DNA of 64,000 nucleotides from Kudoa neothunni (lineage: Eukaryota > Cnidaria). The position numbers and the translations under genes are program-made. This document shows positions 1-12,496 of the stretch, piece by piece. Numbering within the stretch: position 1 is the first letter of the stretch; the number at the start of each line of letters is the position of its first letter. The stretch is taken from NCBI GenBank assembly GCA_964304625.1, contig OZ199840.1:7936001-8000000 (forward strand). Reading direction: 5' to 3'. Under the pieces are notes generated by a model that was not told where the DNA came from, did not search any database, and saw only the letters and a list, made by a program, of their open reading frames with translations.

Positions 1-2663
1 TTAATCTCTTTAGTGATAGGTCTCAGAACCAGTGCCACTCGCGATGGGATGTACACCTAAAAAGAATGCCAACAAACATCGTTATATGGGTGTATTCTCA
101 ATAAATGGTTACCTTAATAGAGTATGGTCGATTGTTGAATGCGTAGTTTTCAGTTTGGTACTTCACTTTTGGATCTATGTTGCGGAATCCATCAAATTGA
201 GGGTCGTCACTATTGAGAACAATCTCGTAACTAAATCCCCATACAAAATATGTTATAGATCCATGTTGTATTTAGTATACGTTCCAAAATGTTCACATCC
301 AACACGGTAGTCGGTAAATGATTTGGTGGGATGAAAATTGAATATCCACAATAGATTAGCTCGTTCAAACACCACAACTTTGTCGTCTTCATGTTTTGTG
401 CTTATGTACGCCTAAATGTATTTATAATTGTTAAAATGCACTTTTTAATAAAGTTGCAAACTAGATATCTAGAAGAAAAACAACATACTTGAGGCGAAGA
501 TAACCAGCTGTATTGCTGTTCGAGGAGATTCATCGAACTATCGAAATTGGCCAGAAAACGATATCTCAAATCATTGTTACGCAACAGATTGAACTGACGT
601 CTCGCGTAATGGTAACTGTTGTTATTGCCTTCACGGGGGAAATCTAGCCATTCCGGATGGCCAAATTCATTTCCAATAAAATTCAAATATGCCTCACCAC
701 CAAGACCGCTAGTTAGCAGTCTAAGAATGTTTAATTAAATTAATGAAAAGATATTTGGGAATGTTAAGTTACCTGATCATTTTGTGCAATGAGATTCCTC
801 TTGAAATTACCATATTTTTCTCCTGCGAACATGACATATTCCAATACATTTCCTGATCCATCAACCAGAATGCGATGGTTTTATCGCCTACAAGAGCCTG
901 ATCATGACTCTCAGCATAAGCTATGTGTTTCTCGTTGTGGCGTCGATTTATCAGTGTGTACACCAACTTGTTGATATTCCATTCTTCGTCGCGCTTTTCT
1001 TTCAATATCTTTTTAAATACGTTAAAATTTTCAATCGAATACAATACAATTATCAATCACTTTAATCCACATATCAGGTATAGCCATAGCAAGTCGGTAA
1101 TCAAACCCAAAGCCACATTCAGTCACCGGGCGGCATAACGCGGGAACTCCACTCACTTCCTATTTTATAATACATCAAATTCAACACAATCCAACGTCAA
1201 TTTTAAAAAAATCTACTTCGGCTATGGTTATTATGTTGGGATAGATTTTGTGCAACCAATAATTTGCACACTGCAAATAAGCCACACTCTCCATATCGAC
1301 AAACGTTCCAAAGTATTCACGATAATCACCAGTGAACCCGTGTGCTATTCCATGGCTGTGATAGATCATCGAAGTGACACCATCAAATCGAAATCCATCC
1401 AAATGATATTCGTCCAAAAACCAACGCAAATTTGAATGCAAAAATCTTTTCACTTCGTATCTAAACTCGCAAAGTAGTTAGATATATCCACATTCCGTAG
1501 TTGCCACCAACATACTTTGAATAATCAAATAAACGACTATTCCATAGGTCGTGATAACCTCGTCCATTATCATGGAAAAAGCAACCCTCTGTTCCATCGA
1601 ATTGGTTCAAACCATCCAAGGTATTCCTCGATGAATGACTGTGAACAACATCCAACAAAACCAATATGTTGTTTCGATGACATTCGTCGATCAACTCCTT
1701 CAATTCGTCAGGTGTGCCAAAACGACTATTTCAAAGTAGTACAACAGGTGGAACAATGACAAACAATTACCTCGATACAGAAAAAAAACTAGTAACTTGA
1801 TAGCCGAAACTAGCATAATATGCATGCTCCATAATGGCCATCAATTGTACTGCATTATAACCCAATTTTTTGATATGAGGAACCACCTAAATAGATGGAA
1901 GCAATAAATGATTGATTGAATTAATAACGTTGTTATCAAATAAAGTATCTATTGATTGCGTACGTTGTCTTTGAAACTGGTGTAACTTGCAACAGCATAT
2001 TCATCTGACGCGATCCCCACATGAGCTTCATAGATTCTAAGAGATTTCCTTGTGAGGGCTGGTACGGTTTTCAACAACCAAGGATGTTTGAATTTGTATT
2101 TGTTTACGAAGTGTGAGTGCAGAAAGTACGCATCGAAAAGCTTGGTGTGATCATCTTGAATAACGTATTTGGCCCATGGTGACAATCGGTACAACTCCCT
2201 GCCATCGTGGGTGATTATACGTAATTTGTATTTGCTCATATTTGGTATTGCTGCGAATTTTTCTCTATTAACGAGGGTTGGGTTCAGTTCACAGCACCAA
2301 ACACCATATTTATCCACTGTTAGTGGATTTGCTGTGGGGGACCAGTTGTTGAAATCGCCAACCAAATACACCTCTTTAGCAGCTGGTACCCATTCTTTAC
2401 AAGTTATTTTTAAATGCCTGTGAAGAATAAGCCCAAATTCGTGATAGCTTGAGGTGAATTTGTCCCAGCCGCCATCATTTTTTTCTATCTCATTGAAGGC
2501 GTTTATGAAATTCTCATACCTATTTTTACACACAAATAACGGTTCAACTCTATAGCTTTCATTGAAGAGTTTTCAATCACCTCAAAATAAGCTCTCCCTT
2601 GAAATCATTCAAATAAGGATCGAGTTTTATAAGTTTCGCTGCTGCATCCTCGGCTGGTAACAT
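1..2663 (-). CDS. GBE1: 1,4-alpha-glucan (glycogen) branching enzyme, 3' end cut by window
   Basis: Makes alpha-1,6 branches in glycogen in the cytosol. Eleven exons on the minus strand: 2663-2581, 2519-1964, 1886-1771, 1725-1516, 1460-1217, 1159-1061, 1008-773, 720-489, 411-281, 230-113 and 56 to the window edge; all junctions are GT-AG and keep frame. About 693 codons are present, against about 700 in animal GBE1, so only a few C-terminal residues are missing. The N-terminal carbohydrate-binding part ([19 protein letters not shown]) precedes the GH13 barrel. Catalytic landmarks are visible: [13 protein letters not shown] (nucleophile Asp), IITIAE split by an intron (acid/base Glu) and [14 protein letters not shown]. 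The C-terminal beta domain follows ([25 protein letters not shown]). The chosen start gives [18 protein letters not shown], which lines up with the family N-terminus. Introns are 40-80 nt. No frame breaks seen. Identification is secure from alignable motifs along the whole length. Confidence 0.97.
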
Positions 2664-3660
2664 ACTTAGTGGTTTCCCTAATAGGATCACCTGATGGCAC
2701 CTAATGTTAATCGTTTGTTATCTTAATCTCAATTTAGTTTTAGAAATTTTATTATCCCAATGATTCAATATAAAGTCAAGTTGATTTTATCTTTGAAGAG
2801 AATTGCATTAATGTGAAAAGCATTAACAGCATAGACGAATAAATAATAAAATATTCTCAACAGATAATAATTAATCGTTGTTTAATAATATTCAAACCCC
2901 CACTAATCCAAATTTAGATTGATGTCTCACCCGAATTCACATATGAACTCTTAATTTAGATGACTGATTAGCAACATTTGTTTCGTTTTAGTTACTAACT
3001 TATTTGCCAAAGAGATACTTGAATCTAGCTTAAATACTAAGCCAACTTCTTAGGTTAACACCTCTAGAGCCCATGCTGACACATTTATTATTAAAAACAT
3101 TTGTCATATACTTTGTATCATTATATCTAGCAAAATGTAAAAACATCGGCAAACTTTATAAATAGTTCCACTCTTTAATTGTCGTCTTAAGAGATAAAAA
3201 TCCGCTGTGGGAAGATATCAGCTAGATGATAATCTCCTCGCGGAATTTGATTCACGTCAGGTAATGATTATCATGTAAAATTATTGACAGGTTCAGCGAA
3301 AATAAATAAATAAACATGAGTCGAATCAGTCATCGTCAGACATAATTGAGAATCTTCGATACGTCTCCAAATTGATGGTGCTGTGAATTATTCTCACAAA
3401 ATATACACAACTATTTATTTAATCTATATTGATTTCATTATTTATTAAATTTTATTTTTTCTTAACGTTTATGATTAAATCGTAGATGTTAATTATTAAA
3501 GAGACAATTTTCAAATAAAACAACAAGTTAACTTTTATTCATAATTATAAGTTAATAAATTTCCATATATTATAATCCCAAACATTTTCCAGCATCTAGT
3601 CGGAAACTTGGTTCTAACGTGAACACAAACTTATTTCATACCAACGTCTTTCAAATTACA

Positions 3661-3902
3661 ATAGGTAACCATATTTACGCAATTTTCGAAAACACTACAC
3701 ACCTTTATATATACATTTAAATGAGTAGTATTTTTGATTTTATTTTGGACAGTTTTGTGAATTTTTTAATTTATCAGAATTTAAAAAGGTATAAAATAGC
3801 CAAAGTAAAATGCACTTGATTAATCAGTTTACATAATATTTTTGGGTGAGTATTGTTTATGATTGGTGTTTTTATTCTCAATAGTTGACCAAATTTTGTT
3901 GG
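3661..3902 (+). repeat. Dispersed repeat, copy 1
   Basis: About 240 bp that resembles 57857-58098 in the same orientation. Shared landmarks run in order: a start like ATAGGTAACC, then TTTTATTTTGGA, then TTTTGTGAATTTT, then TTGGTGTTTTTATTCTCAA, and an end near CCAAATTTTGT. The second copy is followed directly by a pogo-like terminal sequence, so both are probably non-coding debris of one DNA transposon family. Confidence 0.7.
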
Positions 3903-6828
3903 AAATAGATATATAACGATTAGTATAAAATTATAATGTAATAAAATAGCCAGGAACTAGTGAGGGGCGCAAACTACGACTACGTTACAATTTAAAATGC
4001 TGTAAATTAACATATGTAATGGAATTTTAAAATAGAATGAAGAATTATATTAGAACTTCCAGTACACGTTGATGAAAATTATCTAGTAAATTTTATTATT
4101 AGAAATCTGGGTTCTGGATCAACAAATTTACAATCGGATTTAATTTGATGAAAAATATCTAAAAAGTTATAACTAAACATTAAATCAATGGTTGGTTCCT
4201 TAACTTACGAAAGTATAATATTAAGGAAGTAAATTTTTTGGACGAAGCTTCCACCATTTATTTAATTACCACTTTTGGCTGGAAAGTGGAGACAATTCAA
4301 ACCATAAACCATGTGACAATATTGAAAAATGATAAATATATATTTTTTATTTTAAGTCAATGTTTATTACATAAGTCACATCCAAAGGACGATATCGACA
4401 AAATTCAGATTGTATATATGCGCGCAAAAACTACGTAAAAGTGGTTACCTACTAAAGTACAGAATAATTTCAATTATATCAAAAAATCCATTAGTAACTA
4501 AGTCTAATTCTAAAAACTCTTGTCTTTTTGTTAATATTTAAATCAACAAAATTAAAAAAGGCATTATGGAGGATATTATAATGTTATTCCACATCATAAA
4601 AATATTCATACGACCCCACAATTTTCTTGCATGAGTTTAATATATGTTGAAAAACTTTTTGATAAACTTTAAAAGAAATCTATCTACGAATTCATACCGA
4701 ATTTAGAAAAAACATATAAACCGAGAAGATCGATTTGTCTGTAATTCTTAAAATTTTCCTTTATTTATAGTTTATTTAATTATTTTATAACTCACATTAG
4801 CTAAATATTAAATAAACCTATACTTTATATGAGTGACAATGATGTCATTTGAAAATAAAAGTTTGTAAAATTTTATGACTACCGGCAAATAAACAAATTA
4901 AAAAAATAACAAATGGCAAAAAACATGCGTACATCGAACAGAAAGATTAGATTAATAACCAAGAAAGTCTTGTTTGGCATTTCCCAACCTTTTTTCCATC
5001 GTGTCCTAATTTTTTTGAAAGTATTGGTTTTTTAACTTAAACAATTTATAACTTTGAGTCAAACTTCCCGTCACATTTAAAATTTATTCGATCAGATCTA
5101 AATTAATTTTTCAGTTCTTCACTTCGTCAAAAACAGCGCGAAACGAAACTCGTGATAATCCAACCCACATCAAACACAACTTTAATGTATACAGGGCTTA
5201 TAAACCGAAAATGAATAATCTATATATGAAACAATCAGTGCTAAATTAGGTTAAGTGAAAATCAGGGAAAATCGTGATTATAAATGAGAAAAGATTGGGA
5301 TAGAGACTATGTTAAATGTTATTAGTTATATTTATGTAATTATTCGTAGCGTTTGGTATTATTCCACTATTACCCATGGTTACATCAACGCTCAGGATTA
5401 TCGACGTCCCGTTAGAGCTGTTCATTATGCGTTCAAAAATTCTTCCACGTCTCAAAAGTGGGTCGTGGTTATTATGTTAGGAAACACTGCCCTATACGAT
5501 TTGGATTTCTCTGTAGTCCATATTGCATTATACTAGTCGTAATGCAAGTTCAATCAGTGACAATTTATCAGAATTAGAGTCGGATGAATCTGAATCATTA
5601 TATTGAGTAGAATTGAAAATTTCACCACGGTCACTTTTAAAATCTGTGAAATATCCTTCGCCAAAACTTTCCGTCATTTGAAGCTAATCCGATTCGAATT
5701 CACTCGTATGAATTCGGTGTAGGTTTTTCCTCATTTCCTCTTTATTTTATCGATAGAATTCTATATAACTTTGGATTATGGTACCTACAATTTTTCTGCA
5801 TTATGTAATGGAGGAAAACCTAGCGTTGTATAAAACCCCAAGAGCACTACGTGTAAAAAGTACGCATATCTTATTATTAATTTAGATGCACATCTTTCTA
5901 TTATTTTGTTCACAAATTTAATATTTAAGATTTTAATATTCTGTGTATTCTCGCCAGCATTTCACCGGTTTTTTTTTATAAAAGTACTACAAACCGACTG
6001 ATATATTCAAATTAGTTTGACTCATGGAAAAAATATGCAAAATAATCATGAGGCGGGCTGGTGGGATCCAAGGTTAGCTTTATAGAGTTAATGACTAGGT
6101 TAAAACACCTAATTACTATATTTAGACCAAAAATTTATGTCAAATATACAGGTCTCAGAATTAGTTATCAATAGGGCATGTAATTTTGAACGTTTATTTT
6201 TCAAAGAATCGACGGTCTAAATCGACTTCTATAAATAAACGTCGAGTTTTTTGATTCTTTTATGCATAATTGAGATTATATTCAGGTGTGCGCAAAGAAT
6301 ACAAGTTAATATAATTATAATACCGTATAGATTTTTCTTCTCGGAAGAGATATTTTCTCCCATGAAAGAATATGTCTAATCTTAGCAAAGATTTTTGTTG
6401 CGATTGAAGACAACGGTAATTTTAAAAATCCATAAAAATTGTGGGCAAGTTTGTTTCTGAAATCTTTTTTTAAACAATGTGAGTACGTGCTTTTCAACAA
6501 AAGTTTCGGCATTAGAAAGTAAGCGTGCTGTAGGGCAATATTTTTAGAAAAAACTTCTAGGTTTTGCGTAACTATCTATTATTTTAAATGGTAATCCACC
6601 ATATTCCACGTCTAAAACAAGAAAAATCATTATTATTTTATTCTTATGATCTTTAAATGACAAAAAGGACCAGGAGAGACACGCTTTAACGATTCTACCA
6701 TTGGATGATGCTTCGATAATGAAATATGTTTCTGCAAATGGTTTTGTACGTAACATTAACTTACCGTATTTGTAAACAGATTCATTTAAATAACTCCCAA
6801 ATCACATTTTTACCTGCCTATTCTTATC

Positions 6829-6851
6829 AATAATAATAATAATAATAATAA
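6829..6851. repeat. (AAT)n microsatellite
   Basis: About seven to eight uninterrupted AAT units in the spacer upstream of AP1M1. Confidence 0.95.
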
Positions 6852-7523
6852 GGCTTTAATTCGAAATTCCTAATCTTTCAGTGATGATTCCTCTTTTAAT
6901 GTTGACGATATTTCTATTTATTTTATTATCTTTTTTATTACTCTTTATTCGATAATTTTAAATCTAAAATGAATAGCGTTACTTGTAAAAATAAGGTATA
7001 TGCATTCTTCCCATAAAATCGGCATATTTCGGATACGAACTAGAAAAATATCAAAATAACCATCTTCTTGTGATAGTTAATGTAAAAATGAAAATTATTT
7101 GACCTTAATTAAATTATATTAAATGATTTCTATCAATGTGAAATCTATTAAATGTAAATCTGTGCATCCCAAAAAATCAACAAAAACTACATGTTGTAAT
7201 TTGAGGAAGTATTTTTTGGGCGCGCGGTAAAAGACTAAAGATGTTTACCTGGGATTTTATACACCCTAAGAGAATTCCGATATTACCTAATTCAAATAAA
7301 CAAACAAATATTTACAGGGTATTATACAAAGAGCACCGCCATCACGCATCTATCAAAATAATTAATATAAATTTTTATATAGAAACTCATTTGGATTTAT
7401 TATTCACTTCTAAACAACATAAACCGAAACAAAAACCAAACACTAAGAAGATTACTAACGAAAGCAGTCGTTAAAGAATATTTGACGTCACATCGCACTT
7501 GCTGCCTTAGTGGTTGTGGTAAA

Positions 7524-9025
7524 ATGACTTTATGGTCATTGTACATTTTGGATGAGAAGGGAACTGTATCTCATGAGCGAATGAAACCGCAGTTTTAACC
7601 AACAAATTTAGGTGTTGATATTTCGTGATTTCCATCAAAATTACAGTCCAACTCTTATCAAAAAGTTTTTCGCCATTCTAACCAATATGATTGAAGATGG
7701 TCAAATGAAACCAATAATAAATATTAATGATCTTTATTTTATATATATTAAACACAAAAATATTTATTGTAAATATTCGCATATGTGAATAAATTTGTGT
7801 ATTGGTTGGTTTTAGTTGTTGGGATTTGTCCAGAGAACAGTAATATCGCAATGGACTTTACATTTATGTATAAAACAAAAGACGTATGATACAATAATAG
7901 TCAATTTATTAGTTTTTGAGATTTATAAATATAGTTGTTGATTGATTATTTCACCGAACTTGAAGAGGAGAGTGTTCGTGATAATTTTGTCATAATCTAT
8001 GAGTTGCTGGACGAGATAATTGACTATGGAATACCACAAATAACCGAATCCAAAATATTACACGAGTAATTAATGTCTTTTCAGCATTTCTTATCGATTA
8101 TAATAACCTTTGTAATTTTAATAAATTTTCACTATTTAGATATATCACTCAGGAGAGCTACCGTATGAAAACAGCTACACGACCGCCCATGGCCGTAACA
8201 AATGCAGTCTCTTGGCGTAGTGAAGGTATACGCTATCGAAAAAATCAAATTTTCGTTGATGTGGTGGAACATATCAATTGTTTGGTGAATATTTTTCTCC
8301 TATATACATCCCCGTATTTATTATAATTCTTGGTGTTAGATGACTAAAGATGGAACGATTTTGAGTTGCGACATCAATGGGGTAATCAAATGCGACTGCA
8401 AATTATCCGGGATGCCAGAATTGAGAATGGGGTTCAATGATATGTTGGCTATGAATAACTCACGACAAAACAAAAGTATGGTTACAATTTTTTTAGTGTA
8501 GATGGTGATTGACTGTGGCAATCCCTCCGGGGTTTATAGTAAGACAGGGAACAAAAATCGAACTTGAAGATATCAAATTCCATCAGTGTGTACGTTTGGC
8601 TTCGTTTGAAACAGACAGAAAAATATCATTCATTCCACCCGACGGAAAATTTGATCTTATGTCCTATAGAGTACCTTTTACGGGACGTCCTCCATTTCTA
8701 ATTTCTCAAAATTATGATGTGATGAATGCCAGTCGTATCAAATTCCGTGTTAGGGTATCTATGTTTAATTTCTATATTTTCACAAGTTTTTGGTAGGTTA
8801 TGAGCACCTACAAGGGCGATGTTAACGCTGTAAAGGTAGATGTGAAAATTCCTGTCCCGCCAGACATGGTCAACCAAAAATTCACTGTATTTTTATCTTT
8901 TTGTATAGTTTTTGAGTGTATTTGTTCATAATAGACCCAACGAGGAAAATGCACCTACCTGCCTGAATGCAACATTGTGAATTGGTCGATGAGCTCGTTT
9001 GGAGTACGATAATGAAATTCTCTCT

Positions 9026-9056
<31 letters not shown>

Positions 9057-9528
9057 CTTTACTGATTATTAATATTCTTTTCTATTATTGAATTAAATAT
9101 ATTTATTTAAAAATGAAAAATAACATTTTATCCATCAAATTCATTATTTAGGGCCAAAAGGAAGCTGAACTAACTGTCGAATTCAATCTTCCCACTATCA
9201 GTACTATTATAAACTTTGCGTTTTGCAATTATTGAAACTTTTGTTAATTTTGTGAAAATCCATTTGTAGATCAAGGATCCGATATAAAGGCACCAATTAC
9301 GGTCGAGTTTGAGATTAGCTATTATGCTGCTTCGAGAATACAAGTATGCCGTGATACTTTGACAACAATTATTCGAAAAATTTAGATTCGTTATATGAAA
9401 ATCTCTGAGAAAAGTGGATATGAAGCGTTTCCTTGGGCTCGATATATCACCCATAATGGAGGTAAGGTTTTGTATTGTTTAACTCATTGACTATTTGATG
9501 TGTAGACTATCAGGTTAGAGGTATGTGA
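7524..9528 (+). CDS. AP1M1: AP-1 clathrin adaptor complex, medium (mu1) subunit
   Basis: Cargo-binding subunit of the AP-1 adaptor at the trans-Golgi and endosomes; it recognises tyrosine sorting signals. Thirteen exons: 7524-7565, 7612-7768, 7816-7883, 7935-8065, 8140-8284, 8340-8475, 8540-8754, 8797-8886, 8935-9003, 9152-9200, 9270-9343, 9386-9461, 9506-9528. They sum to 1275 nt, 424 residues, the normal length (vertebrate mu1 is 423). The N-terminal longin part contains YFTELEEESVRDNFVIIYEL; the C-terminal mu-homology domain contains AVTNAVSWRSEGIRYRKN, IELEDIKFHQCVRL, ISFIPPDGKFDLMSYR and RYMKISEKSGYEAFPW. The KFHQCVRL/SFIPPDG wording and EEESxRDNFVIIYELLDE fit mu1 better than mu2. Twelve introns of 42-148 nt; the ninth is lengthened by an AT microsatellite. 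The last exon ends DYQVRGM; a strong donor there could instead splice to 9568. Confidence 0.96.
9034..9056. repeat. (AT)n microsatellite in AP1M1 intron 9
   Basis: Alternating TA run within the longest (148 nt) intron of the mu1 gene. Confidence 0.95.
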
Positions 9529-10393
9529 TATATTAGAAGCAAACTTTGTACTTCAAATATTCAACAGTTATACAACCCGCAGCTACGTTATATTAACAAT
9601 TTACTGTTTAATTTGTGTCCACTTTATCCGCCTAATATTTTTGTGAAGATTGCTAAGGTGTGATGCGATTTATTATTTTACCCTCCGAGCACTTGTGATA
9701 TCTGAATGAACTCTAGATTGATTTTCATCGTAATTCGCTACTCATTAGAAACGTTAAATAGGCTGGATTCCATCATTAAACCTTTATTAATTACTCAAAT
9801 AAAGCTTACGTCAGGCGATTTTGGAGTCAAGAATGATCCACTATTTTATTTCAAAAATAATATTTTTTAATGTCAAAAAGCTACGTCTATTAAATACTGG
9901 GGCAAATAGAACAATATGCCTCGGTTTTGGTTGGATCAATACTTATCGTAATCGGCGGTTAGAAATTGTAGAATTATGTGATAAGTTTCTGAAAAGTGGT
10001 GACTCAGAATGCAATTAAATCTAAGATTTTGTTTAATAATGCGTTCTTTCATTTGTTTGTGAGAGTCCAGATGACTGTGGAATTACTACATGTATAGATT
10101 TAAAAACCTCTAGACATTAAAGAATGCTTTAATTTTTTATGTACGGCATTAATATTGTTGTATTTTTTAAATTACGCTTGAATAAGGCACACACTTAAGC
10201 GACACAACACCTCGTGATTATTGTTTAAATAAACAATTAATGTATTTTCAATAAAGGATTACAAATATTTATATTTTTAATGACGTATCCTATTCAGATT
10301 ATACCATGCAGCAGTGCTTCCCAACTAAGACCGGACTCGCACCCGCTTGCATACGGTAAGGTGTATCTGACTCAAAAATTATTTTCTATTCTG

Positions 10394-10418
10394 ATCTAAT
10401 CTAATCTAATCTAATCTC
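10394..10418. repeat. (CTAAT)n microsatellite
   Basis: About five tandem CTAAT pentamers. Confidence 0.9.
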
Positions 10419-11194
10419 TTATCCCCAAGCCTATAGTTCACACCCTTGGGGGTGCGGGAACCAAGGATTGGAAAAAATTAATTGCAATTATTATCATTAT
10501 ATTTAATACCCTATAATTAATATTCTTTCTTATTATAATTGATTTTGTCTTTGAGTCCATTCATTTGTGTTTTAAATTTTGCAGTATCACGCCTTTAATT
10601 ATTTATAATTTGCAGATTTTCATACTTGTTTGAACTGTAATCTACATCTATTTGTTTTGATTCTCGGAACGATATTTTGTAAATAAACGATGTTTTTTTT
10701 AATCTTAGAGTAAATATATTTTACTTTTATATTTCACTTTGATCCGATAATGCATCTCCGTATCTAATGCCAGATTCATATGACCAAATTTTGATTCCTC
10801 TAAATTAAGAATTGAATATGAATTTTTAATGATTCGTTAATCAATTTATGCAACTTTAAAAATCTTAAATATCCCTTTATCACGTTCATAAGGCCAGCGT
10901 CGACTAACAATTTTTAACCAAAGTCTATATTTCGGAAACAAAACTTTGAATCGTCTCATTAAGTGATATTTTCGTAGGATATAGAGGAACTCTACCTAAC
11001 TGTACACTTCTAAATAGGGTTTGACCGATTCGATACCACATTTTAAATTTCGATTGTTTTATACGTTTGTTGTATTCTAATGAGATTACGCCAAATTTTT
11101 AGTCATTCAAAAACAAGTTTTATTTCGGTAATGGCAAAGCATGCAGCACGTAAAAACACCCTCTTTCGCTTATTTTTTTCGCATTTCTTTTTTT

Positions 11195-11292
11195 ACGATT
11201 CTTGATGATAACTTCAAAATTTTAAGCTGAATTTTTCATCCGAACATTGTCGGATACACGTGTAATCTCCATCTTTTTTTCAACAAACATTG
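11195..11292 (-). repeat. hAT-like fragment, inverted copy
   Basis: Its reverse complement matches 12191-12292 at about 80-90% by eye: CAATGTTTGTTGAAAAAA, GATGGAGATTACACGTGT, GTCGGATGAAAAATTC and ATCAAGAATCGT occur in the same order. The copy has no long open frame. The two copies face each other about 0.9 kb apart. Confidence 0.7.
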
Positions 11293-12190
11293 AATTGCCC
11301 TCTAATTTGTTTTGATAATCATTCATAAATTGGTTATGCTTCATATTTTTTACCATATAAACATAAATTTTACAATACTAGATTTATCTATATAAGTTTT
11401 TATTGGTTTTATGTACGAATAGTTTAAAAACGAGGACAACCACGCGCTCTCAAAATGCATTTTCTTAAATCTCTTAGAACTGGGGAGTTTTTTTAATAAT
11501 AAATCAACATTATATTTTAGATAAACATTTAATTTCAACAAGTAAATAACTTAAGGTTGATTATATGAAGTTATTACTTTATTAGAGAAATTCTTACGTG
11601 TGTTTAGTATAATATTCGATAAACATAAAAATATTCTTATTATAACTTCCCCAAATTGTTATTTCTATAAATTTATTAGTTTTAGTCAATTATATGTGTA
11701 CCGATATAAATAATAACCTCAGTTAACACATTGTTGTTTACATCTTGTAATATTCTTAATTCGTACATTTGGCTGAATTCGTTGTCGCCAAGTTTGGACA
11801 TATAAAAAAACTTACAAAACAAAAAATATATAGCTTAATATTTTTTTTAGATATTTTACAAATTTTTAAAAGTAAGACAACTTATTATCATCATTTAAAA
11901 AATTATGTTTCTGAATTTTAATAATAAAAATTAAATATATTCTTAATTTCTAATAAAAAATTTATTAAAAAAAATTATAAACTAAATTAAATCTTGCTAC
12001 ATTAATATCTATTTTATAAAATTCAAAAAGTGTTTTCATTATACTGAAAAATGAGATGTTTTTGTGAAATATGAAAAAAGTTTATTTTTAAAGTTAGTTT
12101 ATATAAAATTTTTGTATATCAATAGTAAAAAATCTAAATAGTAATATTAAATAAATTTTGAGTTAATAACTAAGAAAGAAACAAAATATT

Positions 12191-12496
12191 CAATGTTTGT
12201 TGAAAAAAGATGGAGATTACACGTGTTTCCGACTGCGGTCGGATGAAAAATTCTCAAAATATTGTTTTATTTTATTATCAAGAATCGTTAAAACATATTA
12301 TTCTAAAACGGACCAAATAAAATCAAAATGGCGATGCAAATACGGAAAAGAATCGGCACAAAAGGAAGGAACAGGATGGACGAATATTTTTGACCACATT
12401 AAAAGTCAGCGCGGAGAATATCAAGTATTTCAAAAAACACCAACAATACCCGAAAATTTTATTGCCCTAACGGAAGTTACTAATACTAATAACTAA
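12191..12496 (+). mobile_element. hAT-like transposase N-terminal remnant (BED-like finger)
   Basis: An open frame of 99 codons starts at 12197. It encodes KSKWRCKYGKES followed by GTGWTNIFDHIKSQ, which resembles the BED zinc-finger plan of hAT transposases (C-x-C-G...G-W-T-N-L...H-I), but one of the two cysteines and the last histidine are missing. More coding-like but broken sequence continues to about 12720. No hAT catalytic block or target duplication was found, so family assignment is tentative. The 5' part repeats in inverted orientation at 11195-11292. Confidence 0.4.

Larger units (their letters stand above)
2664..7523. other. Intergenic region between GBE1 and AP1M1, no supported gene
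   Basis: AT-rich spacer of about 4.9 kb. It holds a dispersed repeat at 3661-3902 that recurs near 57.9 kb and an (AAT)n microsatellite at 6829-6851. Several short open frames occur (4238-4438, 5309-5536, 7241-7474 on plus; 6315-6512, 6544-6756 on minus), none matching a family I know. The 5.1-5.6 kb stretch has a coding-like base mix, including a short acidic Ser/Glu run near 5575, and may be an old transposon, but I cannot name it. Confidence 0.5.

Noticed and set aside
6315-6756. Two minus-strand open frames (65 and 70 codons)
   Set aside because: Coding-like in parts but no homology, no compatible splice between them; kept only as a note in the intergenic entry.
7524-9528. AP-2 mu subunit
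   Set aside because: The blocks around the longin/linker (EEESVRDNFVIIYELLDE, QESYRMKT, IELEDIKFHQC) match mu1; length 424 also fits mu1 rather than the 435-residue mu2.
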